Shown here piece by piece: positions 1 to 11,197 of a stretch of DNA of 64,000 nt (position 1 is the stretch's first letter; the number at the start of each line of letters is the position of its first letter). Where the stretch lies: positions 1,054,001 to 1,118,000 of the forward strand of contig NZ_FPCK01000001.1 of assembly GCF_900116545.1 (NCBI RefSeq), read 5' to 3'. This DNA comes from Devosia crocina. GTDB taxonomy: Bacteria; Pseudomonadota; Alphaproteobacteria; Rhizobiales; Devosiaceae. The notes under the pieces are model-generated. The model did no database searches. It saw only the letters and a program-made list of their open reading frames with translations, and was not told where the DNA came from. Position numbers and translations under genes: made by a program.

Positions 1-1
1 T

Positions 2-73
2 CCCGACCTCATCAACCGCATGCTCGAGGAATATCTTGAAGCGTTCGAGGATGAAGACGACGACGCGGACTAA
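2..73 (+). CDS. C-terminal fragment of an unidentified protein
   Basis: The window opens inside a reading frame that runs from base 2 to a TAA at 71-73. Only the last 23 residues are visible. They form a short helical-looking stretch (NRMLEEYLEAFED) followed by a very acidic tail (EDDDAD). The start and body lie outside the window, so no family can be assigned. The hairpin at 145-170 follows the stop after about 70 bases and probably ends transcription. The frame is believable because the neighbouring gene is convergent and the stop is followed by a terminator, but a fragment this short is weak evidence. Confidence 0.5.
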   Translation, partial: PDLINRMLEEYLEAFEDEDDDAD

Positions 74-144
74 GACCTGGAGGACTGAATCAAGCGCTTG
101 CGGAAATGAGTCCGCGCTTGCGTCTAACTCTCTATAATGAATAA

Positions 145-170
145 GAAAGCCGGCGATAGCGCCGGCTTTC
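145..170. terminator. Hairpin terminator between convergent genes
   Basis: An 11-bp perfect stem (GAAAGCCGGCG pairing with CGCCGGCTTTC) closes a 4-base loop. It lies between the fragment ending at 73 on the plus strand and the gene ending at 196 on the minus strand. The T-rich side is on the minus strand (TTATTCATT follows the stem in that direction), so it probably serves both genes. Confidence 0.6.
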
Positions 171-195
171 TCGTAGGCTCGGTTCGATCCTGCCC

Positions 196-645
196 CTAGA
201 CGGCGATGATGCCGTCGAGGTGCTTGTCGATGTTTTGTGTGGGAAGGTTCGTAAGGTCCTTGTCGAGTTCGGCCAGGATGGCCTTCTTCACATGATCGGA
301 CAGGTTCTTGCGGAAATGCCCCAGCGCGATAGGTGCGGCTGCGATGACGATGCGGTCGAACGCACCTTCCTTGGCCTTCCGATCTAGCTCGGCGGCAACC
401 GAGCGCACGAATTCGGCTTCGCGGTGTTCTGCCGGGTCGGTCTTGGGCGTGATGGCGGAGCGGCCAGGGCCGACGGAAGAATGGCTGCGCCCTGGACGAT
501 CGGTGTCGATATCCTGGCTCTGGAGCGGGGCGATGGACCATTCAAGACCCTTCACGGCGGCCAGCCCTTTTCCCGGCCCATTATGTTCGAGCACACGGGC
601 CTGCGTGCCATCGGCGATCAAGATCCAGGTGACGGTCTTTTTCAT
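196..645 (-). CDS. Host_attach / baeRF-type protein
   Basis: This 149-residue protein opens with a short beta-strand segment (KKTVTWILIADGTQARVLE). A basic, Ser/Pro-rich loop around residues 45-70 follows, and then an alpha/beta half with the stretch FDRIVIAAAPIALGHFRKNL. This layout fits the Host_attach (baeRF-like) family of small cytoplasmic proteins, which is related in fold to archaeal and bacterial release-factor-like domains. The biological role in bacteria is not settled, and the name comes from an early plant-attachment phenotype. I start at the ATG at 645 because a GGAG lies about 8 bases upstream; an in-frame ATG at 660 would add five residues. It stands alone between a terminator and the end of oxyR. 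Confidence 0.7.
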   Translation of the reverse strand: MKKTVTWILIADGTQARVLEHNGPGKGLAAVKGLEWSIAPLQSQDIDTDRPGRSHSSVGPGRSAITPKTDPAEHREAEFVRSVAAELDRKAKEGAFDRIVIAAAPIALGHFRKNLSDHVKKAILAELDKDLTNLPTQNIDKHLDGIIAV

Positions 646-765
646 CTGCTGCTCCTGCAAGTTGTTTCGGGCTGGTGCCCGGCCAGGTTGACCGGAACCC
701 TGCTCCCCAAACGTCCAATGCGTGGAAAGGTTTGATCGGCAGCCGGTCTTTGCCGCCTCGGCCGA

Positions 766-1674
766 TCACATTTGTTCGTCTGGAATGGTATTGCCGCCGC
801 GAATGACCTTTGCGATCTCGGCCAGCACTGGGCTCAACGGGTTGGCCTCACGCCACACAAGAGTAAGAAGACGGCCGGCTCCCGGGTCATCAAGCCGGTG
901 AATGGAAATGCGCGGATCGCTTGCTTCCTTGCGCAGGGCGATCCGGGGCAGCAGCGTCACACCCTGGCCATTGGCAACGAATTCCACAATGGTCGAGAGC
1001 GACGTTGCCGCGAAGGTGCGCGGCGCGCGGTCGCCTTCGAGCCGGCAGGCCGAAATGGTCTGATCGCGGAAACAATGGCCTTCGTCGAGAAGAAGAATTC
1101 GCTCCGGTGCGAGAGCTGCGAGCGAGACCGGCTCAGCTGTCGTCTCGTTGCGCGGCGTGGCGAGCACGAAGGGATCTTCAAAGAGCGGCGTGACCGCGAG
1201 CCGCGGCCCTCCAGCGGGCGGATCCGATGCGATAAGCGCCACATCAAGGCTGCCATCTGCCAGAGCGGACAATAGATCCTCGGTTCGATTCTCGCTGATA
1301 GTGTACCGCAGCTCCGGTAGTTGCCGGGTCAGCCTCGGGAAAATCTCGGGTAAAAGGTAAGGCGCGACCGTGGGAATGAGCCCAAAGCGGATCGGGCGAT
1401 CCGGTGAGCCGGATCTGTGCAAGGCGAAATCATCAAGCGCATCAGCGGCGCTGACCGTGGTGCGGGCAAGTTCAACAAAGTCCCGGCCGAAGGGCGTGAG
1501 CCTTACACCGGACCTCAGCCGATCAAAGAGAGCACTGCCGCAGGCCGTCTCGAGTGCCTGGATCTGCTGGGACAAAGCTGGCTGAGACACGGCGCATTCA
1601 TGCGCCGCCTGCCCGAAGTGTCCGGTGTGCGCGACGGCCAGAACATAGCGCATCTGCTTCAGTGTGATTGCCAC
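766..1674 (-). CDS. oxyR: OxyR, peroxide-sensing LysR-type regulator
   Basis: This 302-residue LysR-type regulator has an N-terminal winged helix (residues about 1-60, with QPALSQQIQALE as recognition helix) and a substrate-type sensing domain. The sensing domain carries two cysteines at 201 and 210 in the context DEGHCFRDQTISAC, which matches the redox pair of OxyR (Cys199 and Cys208 in E. coli). In that family peroxide forms the disulfide and switches on antioxidant genes. The gene starts with GTG and is divergent from katG, with 93 bases between them holding an OxyR-like box. Regulation of katG, and possibly of itself, is the natural inference. Length and motifs are complete. Confidence 0.93.
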   Translation of the reverse strand: MAITLKQMRYVLAVAHTGHFGQAAHECAVSQPALSQQIQALETACGSALFDRLRSGVRLTPFGRDFVELARTTVSAADALDDFALHRSGSPDRPIRFGLIPTVAPYLLPEIFPRLTRQLPELRYTISENRTEDLLSALADGSLDVALIASDPPAGGPRLAVTPLFEDPFVLATPRNETTAEPVSLAALAPERILLLDEGHCFRDQTISACRLEGDRAPRTFAATSLSTIVEFVANGQGVTLLPRIALRKEASDPRISIHRLDDPGAGRLLTLVWREANPLSPVLAEIAKVIRGGNTIPDEQM

Positions 1675-1675
1675 G

Positions 1676-3984
<2,309 letters not shown>

Positions 3985-4005
3985 GCGACGCATTGCATGC
4001 AAATC

Positions 4006-4040
4006 AAAGGCCCTGGAACAGTGTTCCGGGGCCTTTGTTC
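4006..4040 (+). terminator. katG terminator
   Basis: A long hairpin (AAAGGCCC with GGGCCTTT, extended by GGAACA with TGTTCC) starts 22 bases after the katG stop. It is followed by a weak T-rich tail (TTTGTTCATT). Confidence 0.8.
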
Positions 4041-4148
4041 ATTAAGCGTCTCGCAATTTGAGTTAATTGCCGGAAAGAGCCTTTAGCTCTCCCAAGCGAC
4101 TTACCCTGCACTTTGACCTTCACTACGGCCCCACGACCGGAGAAGGTT

Positions 4149-5285
4149 ATGAGCGAATTTGAATCCGGCCACCGAGCCTTTGCCAGTTTCCGCGTGCTGA
4201 ATGGCGAGGACAGCCACTCCGAACGCGATCAGCTGTTCCGCAACATGGCCAAGCTCTTCAGCTTCGTTTCCGACCGGTGCGAAGACGAGCAGGTGGTGCA
4301 GTATGACGAGGCGCTGTGCCTGCTTGCGGAACTGGTGGAAGTGGAAGCGCGGGCGCATGTCGCCAAGCTGCTTGCGCCGCTGCAACGCGCGCCCGGAACA
4401 GTGGTCGTCAAGCTCGCCAATGACGAGATCGAAGTTGCCCGCCCGCTGCTTGAATTCTCCAATGTGCTCAGTGATGACGACCTGATCGACATCATCGAGA
4501 ACAAGTCCGAGGAGCACCGTCTCGCCATCGCGGGACGCGCGAGCGTCACAGAGCGGGTAGGGGAGGCTATTGTCCAGCACGGCGATACCGGCTCTGTCAT
4601 CAAGTTCGTTCGCAATGCCAATGCAGAGATCGGGCGCTCGACGCTGCAAAAGCTCGTCGAGCGCGCCAGCACGGATGCTGCGATCGCCGAGGACCTGCGC
4701 AATCGTGCCGAGATCGACTGGCGCTCGCTCCGCGGCGAGATCGATTCGGTGGCCGACAAGGTGCTCGAGAGCCTGGGCGAGGTGGATGGACGGTTCGATC
4801 CTATCACCGCCGGCAAGGTCAATGCCGTCGTCTACAAACGTATGCGCAATCGCGCCGGGTTCAACGCGCAGGAGTGGAAGGTCGCATACAATCAGGTGCG
4901 GGCGCTGGCCGATCGCAAGCAGCTCGATGATCGTGCCCTCGCGCGCTTCGCCCGTTTCGGCTACGGCCACCATGCTGCCGCTGCCATTGCCGTAACCCTT
5001 CGGGTCACGCCGGAAATCGTCGTGAAGTGGCTCGCGAGCCAGGACTATGCTGCCGTAACGGTTGCCCTGCGCGCAGCAGGCTTTACGTCCGAACTTTTTG
5101 GCGCCATCGCACCGACCTTGCCGTGGCGCGACCTGCCCACGCCCGAACACCAGCAGATGATTGTCAGCCGCTTTGTGGCGCTTGAAGAAGAAGAGGCGCG
5201 CAACATCTTCGAGCTTTGGCGCGCGCACTCCTTCCGCCGGCGCAACGCGGCTGCAGCGGAAGAACGCCAGGCGATGAGTGCCTAA
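4149..5285 (+). CDS. DUF2336 protein
   Basis: This 378-residue soluble, almost wholly helical protein resembles DUF2336 proteins, which are common in alphaproteobacteria and have no settled biochemical role. Repeated helix pairs such as LLAELVEVEARAHVAKLLAPL and EHRLAIAGRASVTERVGEAIV suggest a HEAT-like solenoid, probably for protein binding. No catalytic motif, signal peptide or membrane segment is visible. I start at the ATG at 4149, which has GAGAAGG just upstream; a TTG 36 bases earlier would add 12 residues without a ribosome site. It lies alone between the katG terminator and the metF unit. Confidence 0.75.
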   Translation: MSEFESGHRAFASFRVLNGEDSHSERDQLFRNMAKLFSFVSDRCEDEQVVQYDEALCLLAELVEVEARAHVAKLLAPLQRAPGTVVVKLANDEIEVARPLLEFSNVLSDDDLIDIIENKSEEHRLAIAGRASVTERVGEAIVQHGDTGSVIKFVRNANAEIGRSTLQKLVERASTDAAIAEDLRNRAEIDWRSLRGEIDSVADKVLESLGEVDGRFDPITAGKVNAVVYKRMRNRAGFNAQEWKVAYNQVRALADRKQLDDRALARFARFGYGHHAAAAIAVTLRVTPEIVVKWLASQDYAAVTVALRAAGFTSELFGAIAPTLPWRDLPTPEHQQMIVSRFVALEEEEARNIFELWRAHSFRRRNAAAAEERQAMSA

Positions 5286-5377
5286 TTCAGTCTGACGCGG
5301 ACGACTGGCGGACGAGGCAAGTTCAGATGCTTGGCTCTCGCCTAGCGCGGAAAAAACACTGGACCACTAATCGCTCC

Positions 5378-5401
5378 AGATATAAAGATATCTTTATATC
5401 T
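5378..5401. promoter_or_regulatory. 24-bp perfect palindrome, probable ArsR-type operator
   Basis: The half-site AGATATAAAGAT is followed directly by its exact reverse complement, giving a 24-bp uninterrupted palindrome. It ends 13 bases before the start of the ArsR-methyltransferase gene and covers a candidate -10 (TATAAA, 5381-5386) with a weak -35 (CTGGAC, 5359-5364). An ArsR dimer bound here would block the promoter, so autorepression of the regulator-metF unit is the likely function. Confidence 0.7.
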
Positions 5402-5414
5402 CAGGAGTGACGGT

Positions 5415-6377
5415 GTGTCTGGATTGGTTGGCATTTTGAAGGCGGCAGGCGAGAGCACGCGCTTGCGGCTGCTGGCCTTGCTGTCGGATGGCGATCATTC
5501 GGTCAAGGACCTAACCGAAATCCTCGACCAAAGCCAGCCACGGGTTTCGCGACATCTCAAGCTGCTGGCCGATGCCGGCCTTGTCCAACGTCACGCTGAA
5601 GGGGCATGGGCTTATTACGGTCTTGCGCCGAGTGGACACGGCGCGGAACTGGCGCGATGGCTCGTCGAACGCATCGATAATGACGAGCCGGGACGGCGGC
5701 GCGATCGCGCGCGGCAAGCAGCCGCCTTTGCGGCGCAGCAGGCGCAGGCCGCCGCCTACTTCGCCCAGGTTGCCGAGAGCTGGGATCTGCTCAAGACCTT
5801 GCATGTTCCCGAAGAAGCGGTCGAGGCTGCCCTGCTGGAAGGCATCTCCGGCCGATCGATCGATCTGCTTGTGGATCTCGGCACAGGCACTGGCCGCATG
5901 CTGGAATTGCTGGCGCCGGCCTATAAGCGGGCGATCGGGGTCGACTCAAGTCGGGAGATGCTGTCTGTAGCTCGTTCGCGCCTGTCGGCTGCGGGGCTGA
6001 GCCAGGCGCAGGTGCGCTTGGGCGACATTGCCGATCTCGATATCACCATCGGCCCCGCCGACATGGTCGTGATCCATCAGGTGCTGCACTATTTTGACGA
6101 TCCCGGCCGCATGCTGGCGCAGGCGCGGCGGCTTCTCAAAGCCGGGGGAGAGATTCTGATCGTCGATTTTGCTCCGCACGATCTTGAATTTCTGCGCACC
6201 GAGCATGCCCATCGCCGCCTCGGTCTTTCGCGCGAACAGATGAATGGCTGGGCCGAAGCGACAGGGCTAGAGGTACTGTCGGTCAAAGATTTTCCCAGCA
6301 AGACAAGGGAGGGCGGGCTGACAGTATGCCTCTGGCATCTCGGCGAGCCCCGCAATACGGACAAGACTCATGATTGA
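5415..6377 (+). CDS. ArsR-type regulator fused to a SAM-dependent methyltransferase domain
   Basis: This 320-residue protein has an N-terminal ArsR winged helix (residues about 5-75, with QSQPRVSRHLKLLADAGLV as recognition region). A long helical linker leads to a class I methyltransferase domain with motif I VDLGTGTG at 153-160 and post-motif ADMVVIHQVLHYFDDP. No metal-binding cysteine cluster of classical ArsR proteins is seen. ArsR-type regulators that sense S-adenosylhomocysteine (SahR) control methionine-cycle genes in Proteobacteria. The fused domain and the coupling to metF make a SAM or SAH sensor the best inference. The start is GTG with CAGGAG 7 bases upstream. It overlaps metF by 8 bases, so translation is coupled. 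Confidence 0.85.
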   Translation: MSGLVGILKAAGESTRLRLLALLSDGDHSVKDLTEILDQSQPRVSRHLKLLADAGLVQRHAEGAWAYYGLAPSGHGAELARWLVERIDNDEPGRRRDRARQAAAFAAQQAQAAAYFAQVAESWDLLKTLHVPEEAVEAALLEGISGRSIDLLVDLGTGTGRMLELLAPAYKRAIGVDSSREMLSVARSRLSAAGLSQAQVRLGDIADLDITIGPADMVVIHQVLHYFDDPGRMLAQARRLLKAGGEILIVDFAPHDLEFLRTEHAHRRLGLSREQMNGWAEATGLEVLSVKDFPSKTREGGLTVCLWHLGEPRNTDKTHD

Positions 6378-7266
6378 CGACGACCACCGCGCCAGCCGCA
6401 AGACGGCCGATGAACGCCCGGACCTGCAAATTTCCTTTGAGTTCTTTCCGCCCAAAACCGATGCGATGGAGGAAAGGTTTTGGGAGTCGATCCATAAGCT
6501 TGCGCCGCTCAAGCCGCGTTTCGTTTCGGTAACCTACGGCGCCGGTGGTTCGACCCGTGAGCGGACATTGCGCATGGTGCGGCATATCACCTCCGATGCC
6601 GGTGTGCCTGCGGCTGCGCACCTGACCTGCGTCGGGGCGTCACGCGACGAGGTCGACGAGGTCGTGCGCGGCTTTGCCGAAGCAGGCGTCAAAAGCATCG
6701 TTGCCCTGCGCGGCGATCCGCCAGAGGGGGTTGGCAAGCCTTTCGTGCCTCATCCTCAAGGGTACCAAAATGCGGCCGATCTTGTGGCCGGCATTCGCAG
6801 ACTTGGCGATTTCGACATCTCGGTTGCCGCCTATCCCGAAAAGCACCCGCAGAGCGCCGACTGGGACGCCGATATCGACAATCTCAAGCGCAAGCTCGAT
6901 GCCGGTGCCAATCGCGCCATCACGCAGATGTTCTTCCGCAATGCGGACTACCTGCGCTTTCTCGAGCGAGCTCGCCGTGCCGGGATCACTGCGCCTATCG
7001 TGCCGGGTATTCAGCCGATCCATAGCTTCAAGCAAATTGCCGGGTTTGCGGAGCGCTGCGGCGCATCGATCCCAGACTGGCTCGCCGACCGCTTCGAGGG
7101 GCTCGGAGAAGACCCGGAAACCCATGCCCTTGTGGCCGCAGCCGTAGCCGCCGAACAGGTGACCGAACTTCTGGACGAGGGCGTGACCGAGTTTCACTTC
7201 TATACGCTCAACCGATCGAACCTGGTTCTGGCGCTTGCGCGGCTGCTGGGCCGTCGCCCCAACTGA
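6370..7266 (+). CDS. metF: Methylenetetrahydrofolate reductase
   Basis: This 298-residue FAD enzyme reduces 5,10-methylene-THF to 5-methyl-THF, the methyl donor for methionine synthase. The TIM-barrel family signature is clear: FEFFPPKTDAMEERFWES near the N-terminus, TYGAGGST at about residue 55, ALRGDPPEG at about 115, and QMFFRNADYLRF at about 190. Length is normal for the bacterial form. The ATG lies inside the last codons of the upstream ArsR-methyltransferase gene (8-base overlap), so the two form one transcript and the fused regulator probably controls this step. No metH is present in the window. Confidence 0.95.
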   Translation: MIDDDHRASRKTADERPDLQISFEFFPPKTDAMEERFWESIHKLAPLKPRFVSVTYGAGGSTRERTLRMVRHITSDAGVPAAAHLTCVGASRDEVDEVVRGFAEAGVKSIVALRGDPPEGVGKPFVPHPQGYQNAADLVAGIRRLGDFDISVAAYPEKHPQSADWDADIDNLKRKLDAGANRAITQMFFRNADYLRFLERARRAGITAPIVPGIQPIHSFKQIAGFAERCGASIPDWLADRFEGLGEDPETHALVAAAVAAEQVTELLDEGVTEFHFYTLNRSNLVLALARLLGRRPN

Positions 7267-7386
7267 CGTTCAGCCTGCGTTCAGGCGAATGCGCGCAGAC
7301 ATGTGAACAGGTGGTTCATAAAATGGCCACCAAGTTCGCCTTGAAGGGCGGATCATTTGCGACGCAATGCGGAGCCAAACAAAGAC

Positions 7387-8265
7387 ATGAAGATGGATCG
7401 CCGTTTGAGCAATGGTCTGGCCTGGGCCGGAGCGCTGCTTGTCATTGGCATTCCCGCGGCCGATTTCGCTATTGGTGCGATTTCCGGCGCTGCCCAGCCC
7501 AGTGTCGCGGTTGTCGATGCCAAAGTTGAAACCGAGACGCCTGCGCCTGCGGTAGCAGAGGCGCCGCCGCCGGCTCCCCGGCCCACCATAGCCGCCGAGC
7601 CGGAAATCGCGACTGCCCCGCAGCCTACTGCTGTGGAAAGCAAACCGGCTGCCGTTGCAGCCGATGCCGGCAATGCCGTGGACACGTTCCTGCAATCGGG
7701 CAAGCCGTTGCCGAGCTATATCTCGGGCAGTGGGGCCACCGAGCAGGCCGCCATGACTCCCAAGCCTGCAACACCGGCAGCAACGAGCAACCTGCCTGCC
7801 ACACACCCGCCGCAGCAGCAGGCGGTCACCCAGCAGCCAGCGGCCGCGCCGCAGATTGAAAAACCTGCCGAGCAGGTTGCTGCTTTGCCGCCGGCTCAGG
7901 TGGCCCCTGTGCCCATGCCTTTGTCGATGCGTCCGCGTCCTGTTACCGTTCCGCTTGCCAATGCAAATGCCGGCGGCGATGTGCCGTTGGTGATCGACAG
8001 GCCGAGCACGCCGCCGCCCGCGCCTGTTCCAACTGCTGCAGAGCCCAATTTCGTCACGGCTGAAGACCTGCGCGATTGGGAATCGGGACCGCTTTCGGAT
8101 TTCCTTGCCCAGCGCAATTCGCGCAGCAGCGCGACTTATCAGGTGCAACAGAATGAGCCGGCTTATGGCGGCAATAACGGTTTCTGGCTGGACGAAGGAC
8201 CGCAGAACGAGGGTCAGTTCGGGCAGTATCCGTCTGATGATCGCGTTTATTATCTGCCGTACTGA
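7387..8265 (+). CDS. Proline/alanine-rich membrane-anchored protein of unknown function
   Basis: I do not recognise this 292-residue protein. One hydrophobic segment lies near the N-terminus (about residues 8-32, NGLAWAGALLVIGIPAADF), followed by about 190 residues of Pro, Ala and Gln-rich low-complexity sequence. A C-terminal part is richer in Asn, Gly and Tyr (ENEG, YPSDDRVYYLPY). The layout suggests a bitopic membrane protein or signal-anchored periplasmic protein with an extended linker. I start at the ATG at 7387, where MKMDRR precedes the membrane segment; an ATG at 7357 is also open. It follows metF after 120 bases and has its own 8-bp hairpin (8273-8293) after the stop. Confidence 0.6.
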   Translation: MKMDRRLSNGLAWAGALLVIGIPAADFAIGAISGAAQPSVAVVDAKVETETPAPAVAEAPPPAPRPTIAAEPEIATAPQPTAVESKPAAVAADAGNAVDTFLQSGKPLPSYISGSGATEQAAMTPKPATPAATSNLPATHPPQQQAVTQQPAAAPQIEKPAEQVAALPPAQVAPVPMPLSMRPRPVTVPLANANAGGDVPLVIDRPSTPPPAPVPTAAEPNFVTAEDLRDWESGPLSDFLAQRNSRSSATYQVQQNEPAYGGNNGFWLDEGPQNEGQFGQYPSDDRVYYLPY

Positions 8266-8378
8266 CGCCGATGGCATGGGTAGCTCCCATGCCGATCAGG
8301 GCATGGACCCGGGCTGCGCGTCCCGATAGTCTGCGCGCCGGTCGCTTCGCGGCCGGACTACGGCAAGAGGGCTGTTCC

Positions 8379-9125
8379 ATGCTGTGCTGCGTACGCAAGG
8401 CTGAAGAAAATCGCGATGTCTGGCACAAGTTGTCGGCCTTCCTCGGCTCGTTTTCCCGACGCACCGGCCTTGCCGGCCATATCGCCAATGCGCTTGATCC
8501 CGATACCTGGCTGCCCGGCGGCAAGGATGCTGCATTTACCCTGGCTCTCATAGCCCTGTCGGCGAAGATGGCGGTTTCGGATGGAGCCGTGACGGCTTCG
8601 GAGGTGCGGGCATTCAACGCGACGGTGGAGATTGCCGAAGGTCAGGAATCGCAGGTCGAGCGCCTGTTCAATCTCGCCAAGCAGGATGTCGCAGGGTACG
8701 AATCCTACGCCCGCAAGGTTGCCCGTTTCTTTGCTGATGCGCCTGAAACGCTCGAACATGTGCTCGATAGCCTGTTCTTCATCGCAACGGCCGATGGCCT
8801 CGTGCACGAGGCAGAGCTCGATTATCTGCGCACCGTCAGCACCATCTTCGGTTTCGACGAGGCTCGATTCGAACAGATTGCGTCCCAGCATGTGCTGCTC
8901 GACGATGGCGTTGATCCCTATAAGGTTCTGGGGCTCTCGCACGATGCGCCCCCCGAGGAGGTTCGCCGGGTTTATCGTCTCCTCGTTGCCGAGCATCACC
9001 CGGATCGATTGATCGCCAAGGGCGTTCCGGAAGAACTGATCGAGGTGGCAACGGCGCGCATGGCCGCCATCAACCTCGCCTATCAGGCGATTACCAAGCC
9101 ACGTCCGCAACCGTTGCTTGCCTGA
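8379..9125 (+). CDS. DjlA-like TerB/J-domain protein
   Basis: This 248-residue protein has a TerB-like helical domain (about residues 45-165, with LSAKMAVSDGAVTASEV and IATADGLVHEAEL). A C-terminal J domain follows (about 180-245, DPYKVLGLSHDAPPEEV) with the catalytic HPD in AEHHPDRL. The J domain would stimulate the ATPase of DnaK; the TerB part may bind a client or membrane site. Unlike E. coli DjlA, I see no clear N-terminal membrane segment. The start at 8379 is chosen for the AAGAGG 8 bases upstream; the frame is open further back but without a good ribosome site. It precedes rnpB and is probably its own unit. Confidence 0.8.
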   Translation: MLCCVRKAEENRDVWHKLSAFLGSFSRRTGLAGHIANALDPDTWLPGGKDAAFTLALIALSAKMAVSDGAVTASEVRAFNATVEIAEGQESQVERLFNLAKQDVAGYESYARKVARFFADAPETLEHVLDSLFFIATADGLVHEAELDYLRTVSTIFGFDEARFEQIASQHVLLDDGVDPYKVLGLSHDAPPEEVRRVYRLLVAEHHPDRLIAKGVPEELIEVATARMAAINLAYQAITKPRPQPLLA

Positions 9126-9134
9126 TCTTCGCGC

Positions 9135-9163
9135 TTGACGCGGGGCAGGGCGCACCCCTACAT
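9135..9163 (+). promoter_or_regulatory. rnpB promoter
   Basis: TTGACG (9135-9140), a 17-base spacer and CTACAT (9158-9163) form a good housekeeping promoter. Transcription would start about 7 bases later, at about 9170, exactly where the RNase P RNA terminal helix begins. Confidence 0.7.
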
Positions 9164-9167
9164 CGGC

Positions 9168-9555
<388 letters not shown>

Positions 9556-9701
9556 TCTCCATGCAACGTTGGCGTCACTTAGATTGCCGGCGCATTACCA
9601 TAAGGCCATGATTTCTCTGCATAATTTCTGATATCCGCAATGTTGCGGCAATGGCCGCACGGCTAGTGTGTGTCTGTCAACAACACACGGAGACACTGCA
9701 A

Positions 9702-9839
9702 ATGAAGAAGATCCTCGCTCTCGTTCTCGCCTCGGTAATGGTTGCTGGTGCAGCCGCTCCCTCCTTCGCAGCTGAAACCTGCGCCTTCAAGGACGTGAAT
9801 CTGTGCACTTCGGAATCGCTGGTCAGCTACTCCGACTGA
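9702..9839 (+). CDS. Small secreted peptide (45 residues)
   Basis: The gene encodes a classic signal peptide (MKKILALVLASVMVAGAAAP, cleavage probably after SFA or SFAA). The mature part would be only about 22 residues (ETCAFKDVNLCTSESLVSYSD) and has two cysteines eight residues apart. I do not recognise the family. An acidic small peptide with a possible disulfide suggests a periplasmic or exported product. The start has GGAG about 10 bases upstream, within a region of GTGTGT/ACACAC complementarity (about 9667-9688). A strong terminator follows 35 bases after the stop. Start, signal peptide and terminator all agree, so I think it is a real gene. Confidence 0.65.
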   Translation: MKKILALVLASVMVAGAAAPSFAAETCAFKDVNLCTSESLVSYSD

Positions 9840-9873
9840 TCTCGGTCTCGTCGTTCCAGATTTGACCATAGTC

Positions 9874-9904
9874 GCCCCCGGACCGTGTCCGGGGGCTCTG
9901 TTTT
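9874..9904 (+). terminator. Terminator of the small secreted peptide gene
   Basis: A 10-bp perfect stem (GCCCCCGGAC with GTCCGGGGGC) encloses a 3-base loop and is followed by TCTGTTTT. Confidence 0.85.
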
Positions 9905-10051
9905 GCCGCTCGTGTGCCGCCACATGGCTGATATGACAGCGACTTGGGCGGGATTCACGCGGCTTTCCCTTGCAGTCCCCCTTGCATCTGGGTAGACCGG
10001 GGCCTTCATTTTTTGCCGGCCGCAACCGGCACTTCCGGAGCGTCCGCCAGC

Positions 10052-11152
10052 ATGCCTTTGCCGACCCCATTCTACCTGATCGACGAGACGGCGCTGGACC
10101 GGAATCTGGCGCTCGTGGATCGATTGCGGGCGGCCTCGGGAGCGAAGTGTCTGCTGGCGCTCAAGTGCTTTGCCACGTGGTCGACATTCGAGCAGATCGC
10201 TCCGCATCTTGATGGCACGACATCTTCCTCGCTCAACGAGGTCAAGCTGGGCCGTGAGAAGTTCGGCGGAGAGACGCACGCCTATTCGGTGGCGTGGTCC
10301 GATGGCGAGATCGACGAAGCCATCGCCAATGCAGACAAGATCATCTTCAATTCGATCAGCCAGTTCGAGCGGTATGGCGCCAAAGCCGCGCATATTCCCG
10401 TGGGCTTGCGGGTCAATCCCGGTGTCAGCCACTCGCATTTCGATCTGGCTGATCCTGCACGGCCCTATAGCCGCCTGGGCGAGTGGGATATCGAACGGAT
10501 CGAAGCGGTGATCGATCGCGTCTCCGGGTTCATGCTCCATTGCAATTGCGAGAATGACTCCCTCGAGGCGTTTGCCGCGCTGCTGGATCAGTTCGAAGCC
10601 AAGCTCGGGCATCTGCTTGAGCGACTTGATTGGGTGAGCCTTGGTGGTGGCATTCACTTCACCAAGCCCGGATATCCGATCGCTGCGCTTGCCGCCCGGT
10701 TGCGCGCTTTCGCCGAACGCTTTGGCGTACAAGTGTATCTCGAGCCCGGCGACACGCTGGTGACCGACACGACAACGCTTGAAGTCAGTGTGCTCGACGT
10801 CGTGGATAACGGCAAGGCGATCGCCATTGTCGACAGCGCCGTCGAGGCCCATATGCTTGATTTGCTGATTTATCGGCAGAGCGCTGCGGTAGCGCCCGAC
10901 GCCGGAACGCACAGCTATGTCATTGCCGGCAAGTCGTGTCTTGCCGGTGATGTGTTCGGGGAATTCTCTTTTCCCGAGCCGCTCACCATCGGTAGCCGCA
11001 TCTCTTTGCTCAATGCAGCCGGCTATACCATGGTCAAAAAGAACTGGTTCAACGGCGTCGCCATGCCAGCGATCGCCATACGCCGGAGAAACGGAGCAGT
11101 CGATCTCGTGCGCGAGTTCGGCTATGCCGATTACGTCGCCAGCTTGTCCTGA
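10052..11152 (+). CDS. nspC: Carboxynorspermidine/carboxyspermidine decarboxylase
   Basis: This 366-residue PLP-dependent decarboxylase of the alanine-racemase fold makes spermidine (or norspermidine) by decarboxylating the carboxy intermediate. The PLP lysine is Lys38 in LLALKCFATW. Other family signatures are SSSLNEVKLG at about 65, HCNCENDSLEAF at about 165 and GDVFGEF at about 310. It is followed after 45 bases by the dehydrogenase that makes its substrate, the usual pairing for the carboxyspermidine pathway found in many bacteria without S-adenosylmethionine decarboxylase. The start at 10052 has CCGGAG about 11 bases upstream. Whether the product is spermidine or norspermidine cannot be told from sequence. 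Confidence 0.9.
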   Translation: MPLPTPFYLIDETALDRNLALVDRLRAASGAKCLLALKCFATWSTFEQIAPHLDGTTSSSLNEVKLGREKFGGETHAYSVAWSDGEIDEAIANADKIIFNSISQFERYGAKAAHIPVGLRVNPGVSHSHFDLADPARPYSRLGEWDIERIEAVIDRVSGFMLHCNCENDSLEAFAALLDQFEAKLGHLLERLDWVSLGGGIHFTKPGYPIAALAARLRAFAERFGVQVYLEPGDTLVTDTTTLEVSVLDVVDNGKAIAIVDSAVEAHMLDLLIYRQSAAVAPDAGTHSYVIAGKSCLAGDVFGEFSFPEPLTIGSRISLLNAAGYTMVKKNWFNGVAMPAIAIRRRNGAVDLVREFGYADYVASLS

Positions 11153-11197
11153 GGGCAGGCTGATATCGTCCACCCGCAAAAAGGTGTTTCGTGCCAA

